From assembly GCA_027717595.1 (NCBI GenBank), contig JALLOF010000006.1:17319-81318 (forward strand): 64,000 nucleotides of DNA, read 5' to 3'. Origin of the DNA: Nitrospinae bacterium AH_259_B05_G02_I21. GTDB taxonomy: Bacteria; JADFOP01. Positions within the stretch are counted from its first letter, which is position 1; each line of letters begins with the position of its first letter. The notes below the pieces were generated by a model that made no database searches, was not told the DNA's origin, and worked only from the letters and a program-made list of their open reading frames with translations. Shown here in pieces: positions 26,809 through 36,523 of the stretch. Position numbers and translations under genes: made by a program.

Positions 26809-26922
26809 CAGTGGCTGTTCCTCCGGCAGACCTTATGTTAGAAAGAAATGGGTGAAAGCAGCGGAAGGAGCGTTCTGAGAGAGTCCGGTGGGTATCTCCC
26901 GAATGGATGGGACCGGGGAGCG

Positions 26923-27192
26923 TTACCTGCGAATTCCCAACTCCTCGATCACGGCCTTATACTTCTTGACATCCTTCTCTTTCAGGTAATCAAGGAGCCG
27001 ACGCCGCTTTCCCACCAGTTTCAACAGGCCGCGTCGCGAATGGTGATCCTTCTTGTGCGTCTTAAAGTGCTCCGTCAGGTAGCCGATCCGCTCGCTGAGC
27101 AGAGCAATCTGCACCTCGGGAGAGCCCGTATCCTGCTCGTGGCGCTGGAATCTGTCTATGACCGCGCTCTTGTTCTCCTGCTCCGGTGGCAT
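26923..27192 (-). CDS. rpsO: 30S ribosomal protein S15
   Basis: An 89-residue S15, a primary 16S rRNA-binding protein of the 30S platform. The family blocks [40 protein letters not shown] and a C-terminal ELGIRR are all present. It lies between truB and pnp, the standard order. Confidence 0.98.
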   Translation of the reverse strand: MPPEQENKSAVIDRFQRHEQDTGSPEVQIALLSERIGYLTEHFKTHKKDHHSRRGLLKLVGKRRRLLDYLKEKDVKKYKAVIEELGIRR

Positions 27193-27303
27193 GATTGCTC
27201 ACTCCCTACTGGGCCTCTTCTGGCCCCTGGATCGACCGTCATCCTCCTTCCATTCACCTCGTTCCGTTATCAATCGACACCCTACCATAACTCCTGGCAA
27301 TCT

Positions 27304-28248
27304 TCAAAGGTCAATTTCAGGCTGAGCGAAGACCCGCCGCGGGATCCATCGATACCGTTGGGCCTCGCGTTGGGCCTCGACAATGGCGATCAGGCGGCCC
27401 TCCCCATCGAGGGCTCGATAGGCGGCCCCTGCGTGAATGGTCGCCGGCAGCCGGAGGACGGAATCCTCCTCCACGGGGCTTCCGTGGATGATGAGCGAGG
27501 CGCCGTGCGAGGAAAGGCCGATCGGCTCCATGAAGTGCGCTAAGGCCTCATCGAGCCGCATGAGCTTCTCTAGGGCCTCCCCGGGCCTCATCTGCTCCAG
27601 GTCCTCGAGTGGCGCCGCCTCGGCGAGGGTGAAGGGCCCTACCCTCGTCCTCTCCAGCCTCAGGCAATGGGCGCCGCATCCAAGGCGTCGGCCGACATCG
27701 AAGGCCAGGGACCGGATGTAGGTCCCCTTGGAACACTCGATGAACAAGGCGATACGGTCGCCCTCGATCGATTCGACCTGAAGCGTTCGAACCGTCACCT
27801 CCCGCGTTGGGGCCTCAACCGTCTCACCCCTCCTCGCCCGGGCGTAGAGAGGCTCCCCGCCGACCTTCACGGCCGAGTACGCCGGAGCGCGCTGGGCAAT
27901 GGTGCCTCGAAACGGCTCAAGGGCCTCCTCAAGGCGCTCCCGAGAAAGGTCTGGAACCGGAAGCACCTCGACGACGTCCCCCTCGCCGTCCCCCGTATCG
28001 GTGACCTCACCGAGCTTCAGAACTGCCCGATAGGCCTTGTCCAGTCCCTCAAAGTACTTGGCCGCGCGGGTCGCCCGCCCGACGCAGGCGACCATTACCC
28101 CGGTGGCGAAGGGATCGAGCGTGCCCGTGTGACCGACCCTTCTTAGCCCGAAGAGCCGGCGGAGGCGATTGACCACGTCGTGGGAGGTAATTCCACGAGG
28201 CTTATCAACAACCAGGATCCCCTCGAGCTGGGCCGTTTTTTCTGGCAT
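27304..28248 (-). CDS. truB: tRNA pseudouridine-55 synthase
   Basis: A 314-residue enzyme that makes pseudouridine 55 in the T loop of tRNAs. Catalytic Asp45 lies in GHTGTLDPFATGVM; the KPRGITSHDVV start and SKGTYIRSLAFDVG block are typical. A C-terminal PUA-like extension follows. It starts 10 bases after rbfA in the translation and ribosome-maturation operon. Confidence 0.96.
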   Translation of the reverse strand: MPEKTAQLEGILVVDKPRGITSHDVVNRLRRLFGLRRVGHTGTLDPFATGVMVACVGRATRAAKYFEGLDKAYRAVLKLGEVTDTGDGEGDVVEVLPVPDLSRERLEEALEPFRGTIAQRAPAYSAVKVGGEPLYARARRGETVEAPTREVTVRTLQVESIEGDRIALFIECSKGTYIRSLAFDVGRRLGCGAHCLRLERTRVGPFTLAEAAPLEDLEQMRPGEALEKLMRLDEALAHFMEPIGLSSHGASLIIHGSPVEEDSVLRLPATIHAGAAYRALDGEGRLIAIVEAQREAQRYRWIPRRVFAQPEIDL

Positions 28249-28257
28249 CGTCTTACT

Positions 28258-28656
28258 CTACTCCCGCCCTTCATCCGTCTCCTCGTCCGGCTCCACTTCT
28301 GGCTCGTCGCCGTCCTGCTCGAGCTGCTTGAGGACCGAGGCGATGTACACTCCGTGGGCAATCGAATCGTCCAGCACGAACGAGAGCGTCGGGATGGTTT
28401 TCAACGACAGGCGCCGGAAGAGTTGGTGGCGGATGTATCCGGCGGCGCTGGAGAGGCCCTGAAGCGCCTCGGCCTGATCGGTTTCCTCGCCGTAGACGCT
28501 GACGTAGACGCGGGCATTTTTGAGATCCCTGGTCGTCTCGACACGAGTGACGGAGACGAACCCGATCCGCGGGTCCTTGATGCCACGCTGGAGAAGCTGG
28601 GCAATCTCCTCGAGCAAGAGCTCGTTGACGCGGCGCATTCGGTCGGAGGACGTCAT
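28258..28656 (-). CDS. rbfA: Ribosome-binding factor A
   Basis: A 132-residue 30S maturation factor with the KH-type fold. Recognised by NELLLEEIAQLLQRGIKDPRIGFVSVTRVE and the C-terminal LSFVLDDSIAHGVYI. An acidic tail (EPDEETDEGRE) extends past the usual end. It lies between the DUF503 gene and truB in the conserved order. Confidence 0.95.
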   Translation of the reverse strand: MTSSDRMRRVNELLLEEIAQLLQRGIKDPRIGFVSVTRVETTRDLKNARVYVSVYGEETDQAEALQGLSSAAGYIRHQLFRRLSLKTIPTLSFVLDDSIAHGVYIASVLKQLEQDGDEPEVEPDEETDEGRE

Positions 28657-28683
28657 GGCATTAGTGCCCGTGTATGGGCCCCA

Positions 28684-28965
28684 TCAGAGCATTTCGATTT
28701 CGTGGTCTAAGAGGTCGGCCAGGTGCATTCCATCGATGAAGTTGACCACGGCTGTGAGGGTTCGGTGGGCGTGGCCCTTATCATTGGTGACAATGGCCAC
28801 CCCCAGCTCGGCTCGTTGCCAGAGGTCCTGATGGTCGACTTCTGCGATCGAAACGTTGAACTTGTTCTTCACCCTCTCGGTGATGGTCTTGACCACACGG
28901 CGCTTGCCCTTCAGGGAGTGGTTGTCCCTCAAGCGGAGCCTGATGGTGCAGATTCCAATGAACAT
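28684..28965 (-). CDS. DUF503 (YlxP-like) protein
   Basis: A 93-residue protein of the DUF503/YlxP family. The marks are MFIGICTIRLRLRDNHSLKGKRR, FNVSIAEVDHQDLWQ and a VNFID block near the end. It nearly always sits between infB and rbfA, as here, which implies a part in ribosome assembly; YlxP has been proposed as a ribosome maturation factor. No catalytic residues are evident. Confidence 0.92.
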   Translation of the reverse strand: MFIGICTIRLRLRDNHSLKGKRRVVKTITERVKNKFNVSIAEVDHQDLWQRAELGVAIVTNDKGHAHRTLTAVVNFIDGMHLADLLDHEIEML

Positions 28966-28986
28966 CCGGGGGATCGCACGGGCCGC

Positions 28987-31218
28987 CTAGCCCTCGAGCT
29001 TGCGCGCGACCTCTTCAATCTCGTAGGGCTGAATGACGTCTCCGATCTTGACGTCCTGGAAATCCTCGAGCCCCACACCGCATTCGTAGCCGTGCGTGAC
29101 CTCGCGGACGTCTTCCTTAAAGCGCCTGAGACTGTTGATTTTCCCTTCATAGACGACGATATCATCGCGCAGGAGTCGAACCTTGGCGTTGCGTTGCAGC
29201 ACGCCCTCGTCCAGAAAGCAGCCGGCCACGCGTCCGACTTTGGGGATAGTGAACACCTCCCGAACTTCGGCCCGCCCGAGGACCGTCTCGCGATAGGTCG
29301 GATCCAGGAGTCCTTCCATAGCCGATCGCACGTCATTGATGGCGTCGTAGATCACCGAATAGAGGCGGACGTCCACGCGTTCGCGCTCGACGAGCTTGGC
29401 GGCCTGGGGCGAGGGACGGGCGTTGAAGCCGATGATGATGGCATTACTGGCGGCAGCCAGCATGACATCGGACTCGGTGATTCCACCGGCGCTTGAGCTC
29501 ATGACGGCGAGGCGCACCTCATCGGTAGAAAGCTTCTCCAGGGACTCTTGCAGGGCTTGGGCCGAGCCACGGACGTCGGCGCGAAGAATAATCTTAAGCT
29601 CCTTAAGCTCCCCAGTGCGTATTTGATCGAAGAGGTCTTCCAGCGTCACCCGAACCGGGCTCAAGCGCTCTTCTCTGCGTTGTTTCTCTTGGCGCAGCAT
29701 GCCGATCTGGCGCGCCTTCCGCTCGTCGACGACCACCACGAAGGAATCGCCAGCCTGTGGAACCCCACTCAGGCCCAAAACCTCCACGGGTTGGGCTGGG
29801 CTCGCCTCTCCGACCTTCTGGCCCAGATCGTTGAACATCGCCCGGACGCGCCCGGCGTAGAGCCCGGCGACGAAGGCCTCTCCCGTCCGCAGGGTTCCCT
29901 GCTGGATGAGCACCGTCGCAACCGGCCCCCGCGTGCGATCGAGTTTGGCCTCAATCACCACTCCCTTGGCCGGCCGGTCGTGGTTCGCCTTCAACTCGAG
30001 AATCTCACCCTGCAGGAGGACCATCTCGAGTAGCTCGTCGAGGTTGATTCGCTCTTTGGCACTGACCTCGACGAAGATGGTATCGCCTCCCCAGTCGTCG
30101 GGAACAACTTCTAGCTCCACGAGCTGGCGCTTGACCTGGTCGGGGTCGGCGCCTGGCTTATCGATCTTATTGATGGCGACGACGATGGGAACGCCGGCGT
30201 CCCGGGCGTGGGTGATGGCCTCTTTGGTCTGGGGCATGACCCCGTCGTCCGCCGCGACCACGAGGACAACGATGTCGGTGACCTGGGCGCCCCGGGCCCG
30301 CATGGCCGTGAAGGCCTCGTGACCGGGGGTGTCGAGAAACGTGATACCCCCTCTATCGGGCACGGAAACCTGGTAGGCCCCGATGTGTTGCGTGATCCCC
30401 CCCGCTTCGGACTCCGCCACCCGGGTTTTCCGGATGGCGTCCAGCATGAGGGTTTTACCGTGGTCCACGTGACCCATCAAGGTCACAACGGGCGGGCGAT
30501 CCTCCAGGACTTCCTCGATTCCTTCTTCCGCGACGGCGAACTCTGCAAGTTCGGTCGGGCTCACATCGGGCTCATGACCGAACTTCTTGATAATCGTCTT
30601 TGCCGCCTCGACGTCGATCACTTGATTGATGGAGAGCATCAACCCCATCTCCATCAGCTTCGTAATCACGTCGCTTGAGTCGACCTCGAGCGCCTCGGAG
30701 AGCTCCTTGACCGTCATTGCTTCGGCCAGGGGGACGGTCTTGACGGCGGGGCGTCCATCCTCGGGCTCCACCACGACGACCGGCTCGACAGCTTCGAGCG
30801 GCGCTTCCTCCGGAGGCGGCGGGGGTGGTGCTTCGACCACGGCCGCAGGTGGCGCCGCTGGAGCCTTTGGCTTGATATCAACCGGTGGGGCCTCAGGCTC
30901 GGCCTTTTTCGGTGGTGCGACCTTGGCTTTCTTGGGCGGGGTGACCTTCGCCTTTGGCTTTGCTTTGGGCTTAGCCTTGGGCTTAGCCTTGGGCTTTGCC
31001 GCCACGGCGGCCTTCTTCGCCTTCGGGGGGGCTTTCTTGGCGGGCTTCTTCTTGGGCGGAGGAGCGGCAAACTGCTTGCGCAGGGCCTTGGCCGTGGCTT
31101 CGTCGATCGTGCTCATGTGGTTCTTCACTGGAACCTTTTTCTTTTTCAAGGCCTCGACCAGGGCGTTGCTTGACTGGCCGATCTCTTTGGCTAACTCATA
31201 GATGCGCATCGTTGCCAT
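28987..31218 (-). CDS. infB: Translation initiation factor IF-2
   Basis: A 743-residue GTPase that places initiator tRNA on the 30S subunit. The N terminus has an IF2_N domain ([21 protein letters not shown]), then a low-complexity Lys-Pro-Ala stretch (residues about 50-125, with repeated PKAK units) and a second IF2_N unit. The G domain shows [16 protein letters not shown] and NKIDK, followed by domains II-IV. The start lies inside the end of the ylxR/L7Ae gene (23-base overlap), suggesting coupled translation. Confidence 0.97.
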   Translation of the reverse strand: MATMRIYELAKEIGQSSNALVEALKKKKVPVKNHMSTIDEATAKALRKQFAAPPPKKKPAKKAPPKAKKAAVAAKPKAKPKAKPKAKPKAKVTPPKKAKVAPPKKAEPEAPPVDIKPKAPAAPPAAVVEAPPPPPPEEAPLEAVEPVVVVEPEDGRPAVKTVPLAEAMTVKELSEALEVDSSDVITKLMEMGLMLSINQVIDVEAAKTIIKKFGHEPDVSPTELAEFAVAEEGIEEVLEDRPPVVTLMGHVDHGKTLMLDAIRKTRVAESEAGGITQHIGAYQVSVPDRGGITFLDTPGHEAFTAMRARGAQVTDIVVLVVAADDGVMPQTKEAITHARDAGVPIVVAINKIDKPGADPDQVKRQLVELEVVPDDWGGDTIFVEVSAKERINLDELLEMVLLQGEILELKANHDRPAKGVVIEAKLDRTRGPVATVLIQQGTLRTGEAFVAGLYAGRVRAMFNDLGQKVGEASPAQPVEVLGLSGVPQAGDSFVVVVDERKARQIGMLRQEKQRREERLSPVRVTLEDLFDQIRTGELKELKIILRADVRGSAQALQESLEKLSTDEVRLAVMSSSAGGITESDVMLAAASNAIIIGFNARPSPQAAKLVERERVDVRLYSVIYDAINDVRSAMEGLLDPTYRETVLGRAEVREVFTIPKVGRVAGCFLDEGVLQRNAKVRLLRDDIVVYEGKINSLRRFKEDVREVTHGYECGVGLEDFQDVKIGDVIQPYEIEEVARKLEG

Positions 31219-31921
31219 GCATCCTCACCCCCTTTCGTTCTTCCTCAAGACCCTGAATCATGGAGGCAACCCGACTCACCGCACGAGCCAGGTTTGGATT
31301 CGTGATTCCCGCCGCGCTTCGGAGCCCCTTTCCAAGAAGGGCCCCCATCGTCTCTTTCGTGAAATGGGCGAACCACGGACGAGCGGTGGGTCGATACCGG
31401 GAGATCCACCGATCCCTTTGGTCGGCGGAGATGTCCGTCGCAAGCAATAGCAGGTGGACTTCGTTGCGCCTCAGTCCCTCTTCCAGGGCCGTGCTTCCGG
31501 AGATAACCTGGCGTGCCCGCTGCCCCAGCCCTATCAGGCCGGAGAGCTTCTCCTCCAATCGTTGGCAAACAGAGCCGACGATGTCGTCGGCCTGGACCGC
31601 TGAAACGTTGCGACGAAACGCCCGCTCCAAAGCGTTCCTTCGGACGGCCTGTTCAATGCACAGGCTCTTTGGGCATACGTGAGCGCCGCGCCCAGGAAGC
31701 CGGCGACCGAGATCGACCACCACCTCCCCGTCGGGCGCCAAAACGAGCCGAACCAGCTCGTGGTGGGGTCGAACCGATCTGCAGCCGACACATGTCCGGC
31801 GAGCCGTATGGGTCTCTCTGCTCATGCTCGCGTCCCGTCGTCCTCCCGGAATCTCCCCCTCGGGGCTTCTTCCGGGGGGTTCCTTATGCTTCAGCATAGA
31901 AAGGCCGTCCACTTGCTCCAC
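31196..31921 (-). CDS. YlxR (DUF448) - L7Ae-like fusion protein
   Basis: A 241-residue protein joining two small RNA-binding families. The YlxR part (about 38-110) has RRTCVGCR and GRRLPGRGAHVC, the RNA-binding signature with two conserved cysteines. The second half (about 125-215) has LSGLIGLGQRARQVISGSTALEEGLRRNEVHLLLLATD, an L7Ae/YlxQ-type fold. In Firmicutes these are the separate ylxR and ylxQ genes between nusA and infB. The start is uncertain: GTG 31921 sits 11 bases past nusA, while ATG 31825 gives the normal YlxR start. Confidence 0.88.
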   Translation of the reverse strand: MEQVDGLSMLKHKEPPGRSPEGEIPGGRRDASMSRETHTARRTCVGCRSVRPHHELVRLVLAPDGEVVVDLGRRLPGRGAHVCPKSLCIEQAVRRNALERAFRRNVSAVQADDIVGSVCQRLEEKLSGLIGLGQRARQVISGSTALEEGLRRNEVHLLLLATDISADQRDRWISRYRPTARPWFAHFTKETMGALLGKGLRSAAGITNPNLARAVSRVASMIQGLEEERKGVRMHGNDAHL

Positions 31922-31931
31922 CCGCTCGGCG

Positions 31932-33770
31932 TTATTCAGAAGGCGAACCCGTTGATAAAGGAGCCTCTTCCTGGGCTCCCTCTTGAGGAGGCTCCTCGTC
32001 CGTGCGGTCCTCTACTGCGGCGGGGGTTGTCTCGACCGAAAGCTCGTCGCCCTCGGGCTCGCCCGGTGGAGGAGGTTCGACCAGAGGCGCTTCGGCCAGG
32101 ATCTCGATGGCCGCCTCTCGCATCGCCTCGGCCGTTTTTTTCCCGATACCGGGAACCGCCAGAAGGTCTTCTACTGACGCCGAGGCCACGGATGCGAGCG
32201 ATGAGAATCCGGCCTCCCGGAGCGCCTCGGCCGCCTTTCCCCCCACGCCTGGGATGTGCTCGAGCGTCGGCTCAGCGGGTCGCTTGCTGGGCCCCAGAAG
32301 GGCCTCGGCCACCTCCTCCGGCGAACCCGTTGATAAAGGAGCCTCTTCCTGGGCTTCCTCTTGAGGAGGCTCCTCGTCCGTGCGGTCCTCTGCTGCAGCG
32401 GGGGTTGTCTCGACCGAAAGCTCGTCGCCCTCGGGCTCGCCCGGTGGGGGAGGCTCGACCCGAGGCGCTTCGGCCAGGATCTCGATGGCCGCCTCTCGCA
32501 TCGCCTCGGCCGTCTTTTTCCCGATACCGGGAACCGCCAGAAGGTCTTCCACTGACGCCGAGGCCACGGATGCGAGCGACGAGAATCCGGCCTCCCGGAG
32601 CGCCTCGGCCGTCTTTCCCCCCACGCCTGGGATGTGCTCGAGCGTCGACTCAGCGGGTAGCTTGCGGGGCCCCAGAAGGGCCTCGGCCGCGGCGAGGGCG
32701 ACTTCATCTTGCTCCTTCTTAAAGTTTTCCTCACTCTTGATGTCGATCTTCCAACGGGTCAGCTTCGCTGCGAGACGGACGTTCTGGCCTTTTTTCCCGA
32801 TGGCCAGCGACAGCTGATCCTCCGGCACGATGACCTCCATCGTGTTTTCTTCTTCGCGGACGACGACCTTTGCAATCTTCGCCGGAGAGAGGGCATTGGT
32901 GACAAACTTCACCGAATCGTCGGACCACGCAATAATGTCGATTTTCTCTCCCCGAAGCTCCGCGACGATGGCCTGGACCCTCGAGCCTCGCACCCCCACG
33001 CACGCCCCAACCGGGTCGACGTCGCGTTCCTTGCTGCGCACGGCGATCTTGGCTCTGCCGCTCGGTTCCCGGACAGCCTCCGCAATCTCCACGATCCCCT
33101 CATAGACCTCGGGCACCTCCATCTCAAACAGCTTGGTCAATAAGCCTGGATGGGTTCGCGACAGCACGATCTGCGGCCCACGGGTCGTGTTTCGGACCTC
33201 CAGGACGAAGGCCCTCAGGCGGTCACCCCGGTGAAACTGCTCCCGGAATGATTGTTCCCGGTACGGCAGGATGGCTTCGGCCTTGCCCAAGTCGATGATG
33301 TAGTTTCCCTTCTCATGTCGCTGTACGATCCCCATAATGAGGTCGCCTTCGCGGTCCTTGTACTCGTTGTAGATCATCTCCCGTTCGGCTTCACGTACCC
33401 GCTGGACGATGACCTGTTTGGCCGTCTGCGCGGCGATCCGTCCAAGCTTGCTAATATCCACCTTCACCGGGAAGCGAATCTGGTCGCCGAGGGCTGCCTC
33501 TGGGTCTTGCTCCTGGGCCTCCTCGAGGGTGCATTGGAGCGCCGGCTCCTCCACTTCCTCGGCGACCTCTTTGACGATGGCCAGGCTGATGTGCCCGGTT
33601 TCCAGGTCGATGTGGGCGTCGATGTTTTCGAGCTGGCCGAGGCGCTTGCGCGAGGCTGAGATGACCGCTGCCTTTATCGCATCAATCAGCAGTTCGGTCT
33701 CGATTCCCTTCTCACGCCCGATTTGCTCGATGAGATGAACGAGTTCGGGATTCATAGGTCCGTTGCTCAC
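31932..33770 (-). CDS. nusA: Transcription factor NusA with duplicated C-terminal domain
   Basis: A 612-residue transcription elongation/termination factor. The N-terminal polymerase-binding domain, S1 domain (GDLIMGIVQRHEKGNYIIDLG) and two KH domains (VGACVGVRGSRVQAIVAEL; LAIGKKGQNVRLAAKLT) are normal and end near residue 355. The rest is two nearly identical 126-residue units (about 358-483 and 484-609). Each has a paired helix-hairpin-helix (LEHIPGVGGKTAEAL and LLAVPGIGKKTAEAM) and an acidic Pro/Glu linker. NusA is usually 370-500 residues. It overlaps rimP by four bases. Confidence 0.95.
   Translation of the reverse strand: MSNGPMNPELVHLIEQIGREKGIETELLIDAIKAAVISASRKRLGQLENIDAHIDLETGHISLAIVKEVAEEVEEPALQCTLEEAQEQDPEAALGDQIRFPVKVDISKLGRIAAQTAKQVIVQRVREAEREMIYNEYKDREGDLIMGIVQRHEKGNYIIDLGKAEAILPYREQSFREQFHRGDRLRAFVLEVRNTTRGPQIVLSRTHPGLLTKLFEMEVPEVYEGIVEIAEAVREPSGRAKIAVRSKERDVDPVGACVGVRGSRVQAIVAELRGEKIDIIAWSDDSVKFVTNALSPAKIAKVVVREEENTMEVIVPEDQLSLAIGKKGQNVRLAAKLTRWKIDIKSEENFKKEQDEVALAAAEALLGPRKLPAESTLEHIPGVGGKTAEALREAGFSSLASVASASVEDLLAVPGIGKKTAEAMREAAIEILAEAPRVEPPPPGEPEGDELSVETTPAAAEDRTDEEPPQEEAQEEAPLSTGSPEEVAEALLGPSKRPAEPTLEHIPGVGGKAAEALREAGFSSLASVASASVEDLLAVPGIGKKTAEAMREAAIEILAEAPLVEPPPPGEPEGDELSVETTPAAVEDRTDEEPPQEGAQEEAPLSTGSPSE
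31943..32698 (-). repeat. Tandem duplication of 378 bp inside nusA
   Basis: The bases from 31943 and from 32321 run in parallel with a constant offset of 378 bp (126 codons), both beginning with the complement of the same GCGAACCCGTTGATAAAG stretch. Few substitutions separate the copies, so the event is recent. It is in frame and adds one extra helix-hairpin-helix pair and linker. Confidence 0.9.
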
Positions 33771-34228
33771 AGTTCGACTTCCAGCCGGGCCCGCTCAATC
33801 GTATCTAGGCCAATCGTGACGGGGCCTATCGACGGAACGTCGAGTGAAACCCGGCCGTCTGTGTAGGCGACCAGGCGTCCCATAAGATGCCTCTGGCCTT
33901 CAACAGGCTCGCGGGTGGTGATGTTGACCAACCGTCCCACGAACCGCTCATAGTCTTCCGGCCGCTTCAGGGGGCGGGTCGCCCCCGGGGAGGAGACCTC
34001 GAGGGTGTAGCGGTGGGGAATCAGGTCCTCCACGTCGAGTAGGTCTCCAAGCTGGGCCGATAGGACGGAACAGTCATCCAGCGTCACACCGCCCGGTTTA
34101 TCGATAAAGAACCGCAACAAAGAGCGCTTCGCACCTCGTTTAAATACCAGCTCAACGAGCTCGAGGCCTTCTTCTTCGAGAATGGGCTGAACGAGGGCGG
34201 TCAGCCGTTCGATGAGGTCCTCGGCCAT
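33767..34228 (-). CDS. rimP: Ribosome maturation factor RimP
   Basis: A 153-residue 30S assembly factor. Typical blocks: LVQPILEEEGLELVELVFKR, LRFFIDKPGGVTLDDCSVLS, and YTLEVSSPGATRPLKRPEDYERFVG. The stop overlaps the nusA start (ATGA). It is the first gene of the rimP-nusA-infB-rbfA-truB-rpsO-pnp operon; a promoter is visible upstream at 34310-34338. Confidence 0.96.
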   Translation of the reverse strand: MAEDLIERLTALVQPILEEEGLELVELVFKRGAKRSLLRFFIDKPGGVTLDDCSVLSAQLGDLLDVEDLIPHRYTLEVSSPGATRPLKRPEDYERFVGRLVNITTREPVEGQRHLMGRLVAYTDGRVSLDVPSIGPVTIGLDTIERARLEVEL

Positions 34229-34254
34229 TGAAGCGCCGCCTTCTCTCCATTAAA

Positions 34255-34280
34255 GAAAAAAGTGGGCTGAGTTGGCCCAC
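34255..34280 (-). terminator. Rho-independent terminator after ispG
   Basis: On the minus strand GTGGGC pairs with GCCCAC around a 7-base loop, followed by a run of T (A-run at 34255-34261 on the plus strand). It lies between the ispG stop and the rimP start and separates the envelope cluster from the translation operon. Confidence 0.8.
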
Positions 34281-34309
34281 TCGCTCGTCCGCCGAATTGG
34301 GTTGACCCT

Positions 34310-34338
34310 ACTATAGCGCTACACCTGTCGAAATGCAA
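34310..34338 (-). promoter_or_regulatory. Promoter of the rimP-nusA operon
   Basis: Read on the minus strand: TTGCAT at 34338-34333, a 17-base spacer, and TATAGT at 34315-34310. The expected start point is near 34303, about 75 bases ahead of rimP. The terminator at 34255-34280 therefore falls inside the rimP leader, so some read-through or attenuation would be needed if this promoter is used. Confidence 0.5.
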
Positions 34339-34354
34339 GGGGGATTATTCCGCC

Positions 34355-35422
34355 CTAGGAGGTGGCCTTTTCGGCGGCGAGGGTGTGTATCGCCTCGAGG
34401 AGTCGCTCGAAGTACTCGTCTTCTTTGATCTTTCCGACAATCTCGCCCTTCTTATAGAGCAACCCGTAGCCGTTGCCGGCGGCCAGGCCGATGTCGGATT
34501 TCTCCGCTTCGCCCGGGCCGTTGACCACGCACCCCATAATGGACACTTTGATCGGAGTCTCCAAAGAGGCGATCGCCCGCTCGATCCGAGAGACGAGCGA
34601 GAGCATGTCGAACTCGAGCCGCCCGCAGGTGGGGCACGCCACTATGGTCACGCCGCGCTGGCGAAGCCCCAGGGCAGCGAGGATTTCGTAGCCGACCCGC
34701 ACCTCCTCGGCCGCGTCAGCGGCGAGGGAGACCCGGATTGTGTCTCCGATCCCCTCGCTTAGAAGAATTCCAATGCCCACCGAGGACTTAATCGTGCCGC
34801 TAAAGAGCGATCCGGCCTCGGTGATGCCCACGTGGAGCGGGTAGTCACAGGCCTCCACCATCCGACGGTACGCCTCCACCGTCGTTTGGACGTCGGAGGC
34901 CTTGAGCGAGAGCTTGATGGCCTCAAAGCCGATGTCCTCGAGGATCCGAATCTGCCCTAGGGCGCTCTCAACCATCGCTTGGGGGACGTCGTCTCGATAT
35001 TTCGCTTTGAGGTCGGCTTCCAGGCTTCCAGCGTTTACACCTATGCGTATGGGCACCTCGGCCGCGAGGGCCGCTCGAACGACTTCCTCGACTTTCCACG
35101 GCTCCCCGATGTTGCCGGGGTTCAATCGCAACCCGTGGATGCCCGCCTCCAGGGCCCTTAGGGCAAACCGGTAGTTGAAGTGAATATCGGCGATAAGGGG
35201 CAAGGGGCTTGCGGCAACGATGTCCTGAAGCGCCTCAGCGGCCTTCTCGTGGGGTACCGCAACCCGGACGACTTCGCACCCCTGGGCTGAAAGATCGTGA
35301 ATCTGGGCGAGCGTGGCCTCGATGTCCTCGGTGTTGGTCTTCGTCATGGATTGGACGACGATTGGCGCACCACCGCCTATGGGTACTCCCCCAACGTGAA
35401 TTTGTCGCCTATGGGGACGCAC
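34355..35422 (-). CDS. ispG: 4-hydroxy-3-methylbut-2-enyl-diphosphate synthase
   Basis: A 355-residue iron-sulfur enzyme of the MEP isoprenoid pathway that reduces the cyclic diphosphate MEcPP. The Fe-S ligand cysteines lie in ACPTCGRLEFD and GCVVNGPGE. VQSMTKTNTEDIEAT and GLRLNPGNIG are further family blocks. It is the compact bacterial form without the plant-type insert. It follows rseP, as in many Gram-negative bacteria, and ends the cluster at a terminator. Confidence 0.96.
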   Translation of the reverse strand: MRPHRRQIHVGGVPIGGGAPIVVQSMTKTNTEDIEATLAQIHDLSAQGCEVVRVAVPHEKAAEALQDIVAASPLPLIADIHFNYRFALRALEAGIHGLRLNPGNIGEPWKVEEVVRAALAAEVPIRIGVNAGSLEADLKAKYRDDVPQAMVESALGQIRILEDIGFEAIKLSLKASDVQTTVEAYRRMVEACDYPLHVGITEAGSLFSGTIKSSVGIGILLSEGIGDTIRVSLAADAAEEVRVGYEILAALGLRQRGVTIVACPTCGRLEFDMLSLVSRIERAIASLETPIKVSIMGCVVNGPGEAEKSDIGLAAGNGYGLLYKKGEIVGKIKEDEYFERLLEAIHTLAAEKATS

Positions 35423-35449
35423 GCTGCCCTCCCGTTGCCCGACCGACCC

Positions 35450-36511
35450 TTAACGCATCACAATGCGGCTGAGGTCATTCAGGATAGCAAAAAGCATGAG
35501 AGAAATGATGAGCACCAGTCCCACCTGCTGGGCGACTTCCCGCCAGCGAACGCTCATCGGGCGGCCGGTCACTACCTCCGCCGCCAAAAAGAAGATATGA
35601 CCCCCATCGAGAATCGGGATGGGAAGGAGGTTGAGGATTGCGAGGTTGATGGATAGCAGGGCTATGAAAGAGATGTAGCTGAAAAACCCCCCCTTGGCCT
35701 GCTCCCCTGTCATCTGGACGATCATGATGGGCCCGCCGATCGATTTTACGGGGATCGTTCCCTGGATGAGCTTGATGACCGAGAGGACGGTAAGCCTGGT
35801 CAGATCGGCTGTGCGGACAGTGCCTTTCCACAGGGCCAAGTGTGGGGGATACGACTTGTAGATGCGGGCGTCTGAGGCGCGTATCCCCATCCGTCCCTCT
35901 TGAATAGACTCGCCAAAGATGTTCTTGTCTTGTGTCAGCTTGGGGACGACGAGAAGAGTCAGGTGGCGCCCTTCCCGATCGACGACCGCACTCAATTCTT
36001 TGCCCGCACTCTTGGTCACAACCTGCTTCAGTTCGTACCAAAGCTCTATGGGCCGGCCGTCTATGCTGATGATTTTGTCCCCCGCAACGAAGCCTGCGCG
36101 CATGGCGGGGGTTTCCGGCAGCACCTCGCCGACGATGGCGGGAACGCGCGGTACCCCTATCATGTAGATGGTGGAATAGATCAGGATCGCCATCAGGACG
36201 TTGAAGCCCGGCCCCGCAACGACGATCGCCAGGCGGACCCACACCGACTGGGCTGTAAATGAATTGGAGACTACGGCTTCGGTGTCTTCCGGGGTCTCGC
36301 CGACGAGCTTGACGTAGCCGCCCAGAGGAATGGCGCTTATGCGGTACTCGGTCTCCCCATAGGTCCGGGCCAAAATCCGAGGGCCAAATCCGACGGAAAA
36401 TCGCTCCACGCCCACACCGGCGTACTTGGCCACGAGGAAGTGGCCCAGCTCGTGGACGAAAATCAACACGCCCAATCCAACAACAGCGGCTATGAGATAG
36501 TACGGGTCCAT
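35450..36511 (-). CDS. rseP: Site-2 protease RseP
   Basis: A 353-residue intramembrane zinc protease that cleaves anti-sigma factors and clears signal peptides. The zinc motif is HELGH in LIFVHELGHFLVAKYAG, the third ligand is in NLLPIPILDGGHIFF, and one central PDZ domain (about 120-200: GEVLPETPAMRAGFVAGDKIISI) is visible. There are about four transmembrane helices. It is shorter than E. coli RseP (450 residues, two PDZ domains). It lies between lolA and ispG in the envelope cluster. Confidence 0.95.
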   Translation of the reverse strand: MDPYYLIAAVVGLGVLIFVHELGHFLVAKYAGVGVERFSVGFGPRILARTYGETEYRISAIPLGGYVKLVGETPEDTEAVVSNSFTAQSVWVRLAIVVAGPGFNVLMAILIYSTIYMIGVPRVPAIVGEVLPETPAMRAGFVAGDKIISIDGRPIELWYELKQVVTKSAGKELSAVVDREGRHLTLLVVPKLTQDKNIFGESIQEGRMGIRASDARIYKSYPPHLALWKGTVRTADLTRLTVLSVIKLIQGTIPVKSIGGPIMIVQMTGEQAKGGFFSYISFIALLSINLAILNLLPIPILDGGHIFFLAAEVVTGRPMSVRWREVAQQVGLVLIISLMLFAILNDLSRIVMR

Positions 36512-36523
36512 CCCGGTGTCCTT

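Noticed and set aside
31679..32722. Proline/arginine-rich 347-codon plus-strand frame with internal repeats
   Set aside because: It is the antisense of ylxR and nusA, and its repeats only mirror the nusA duplication.
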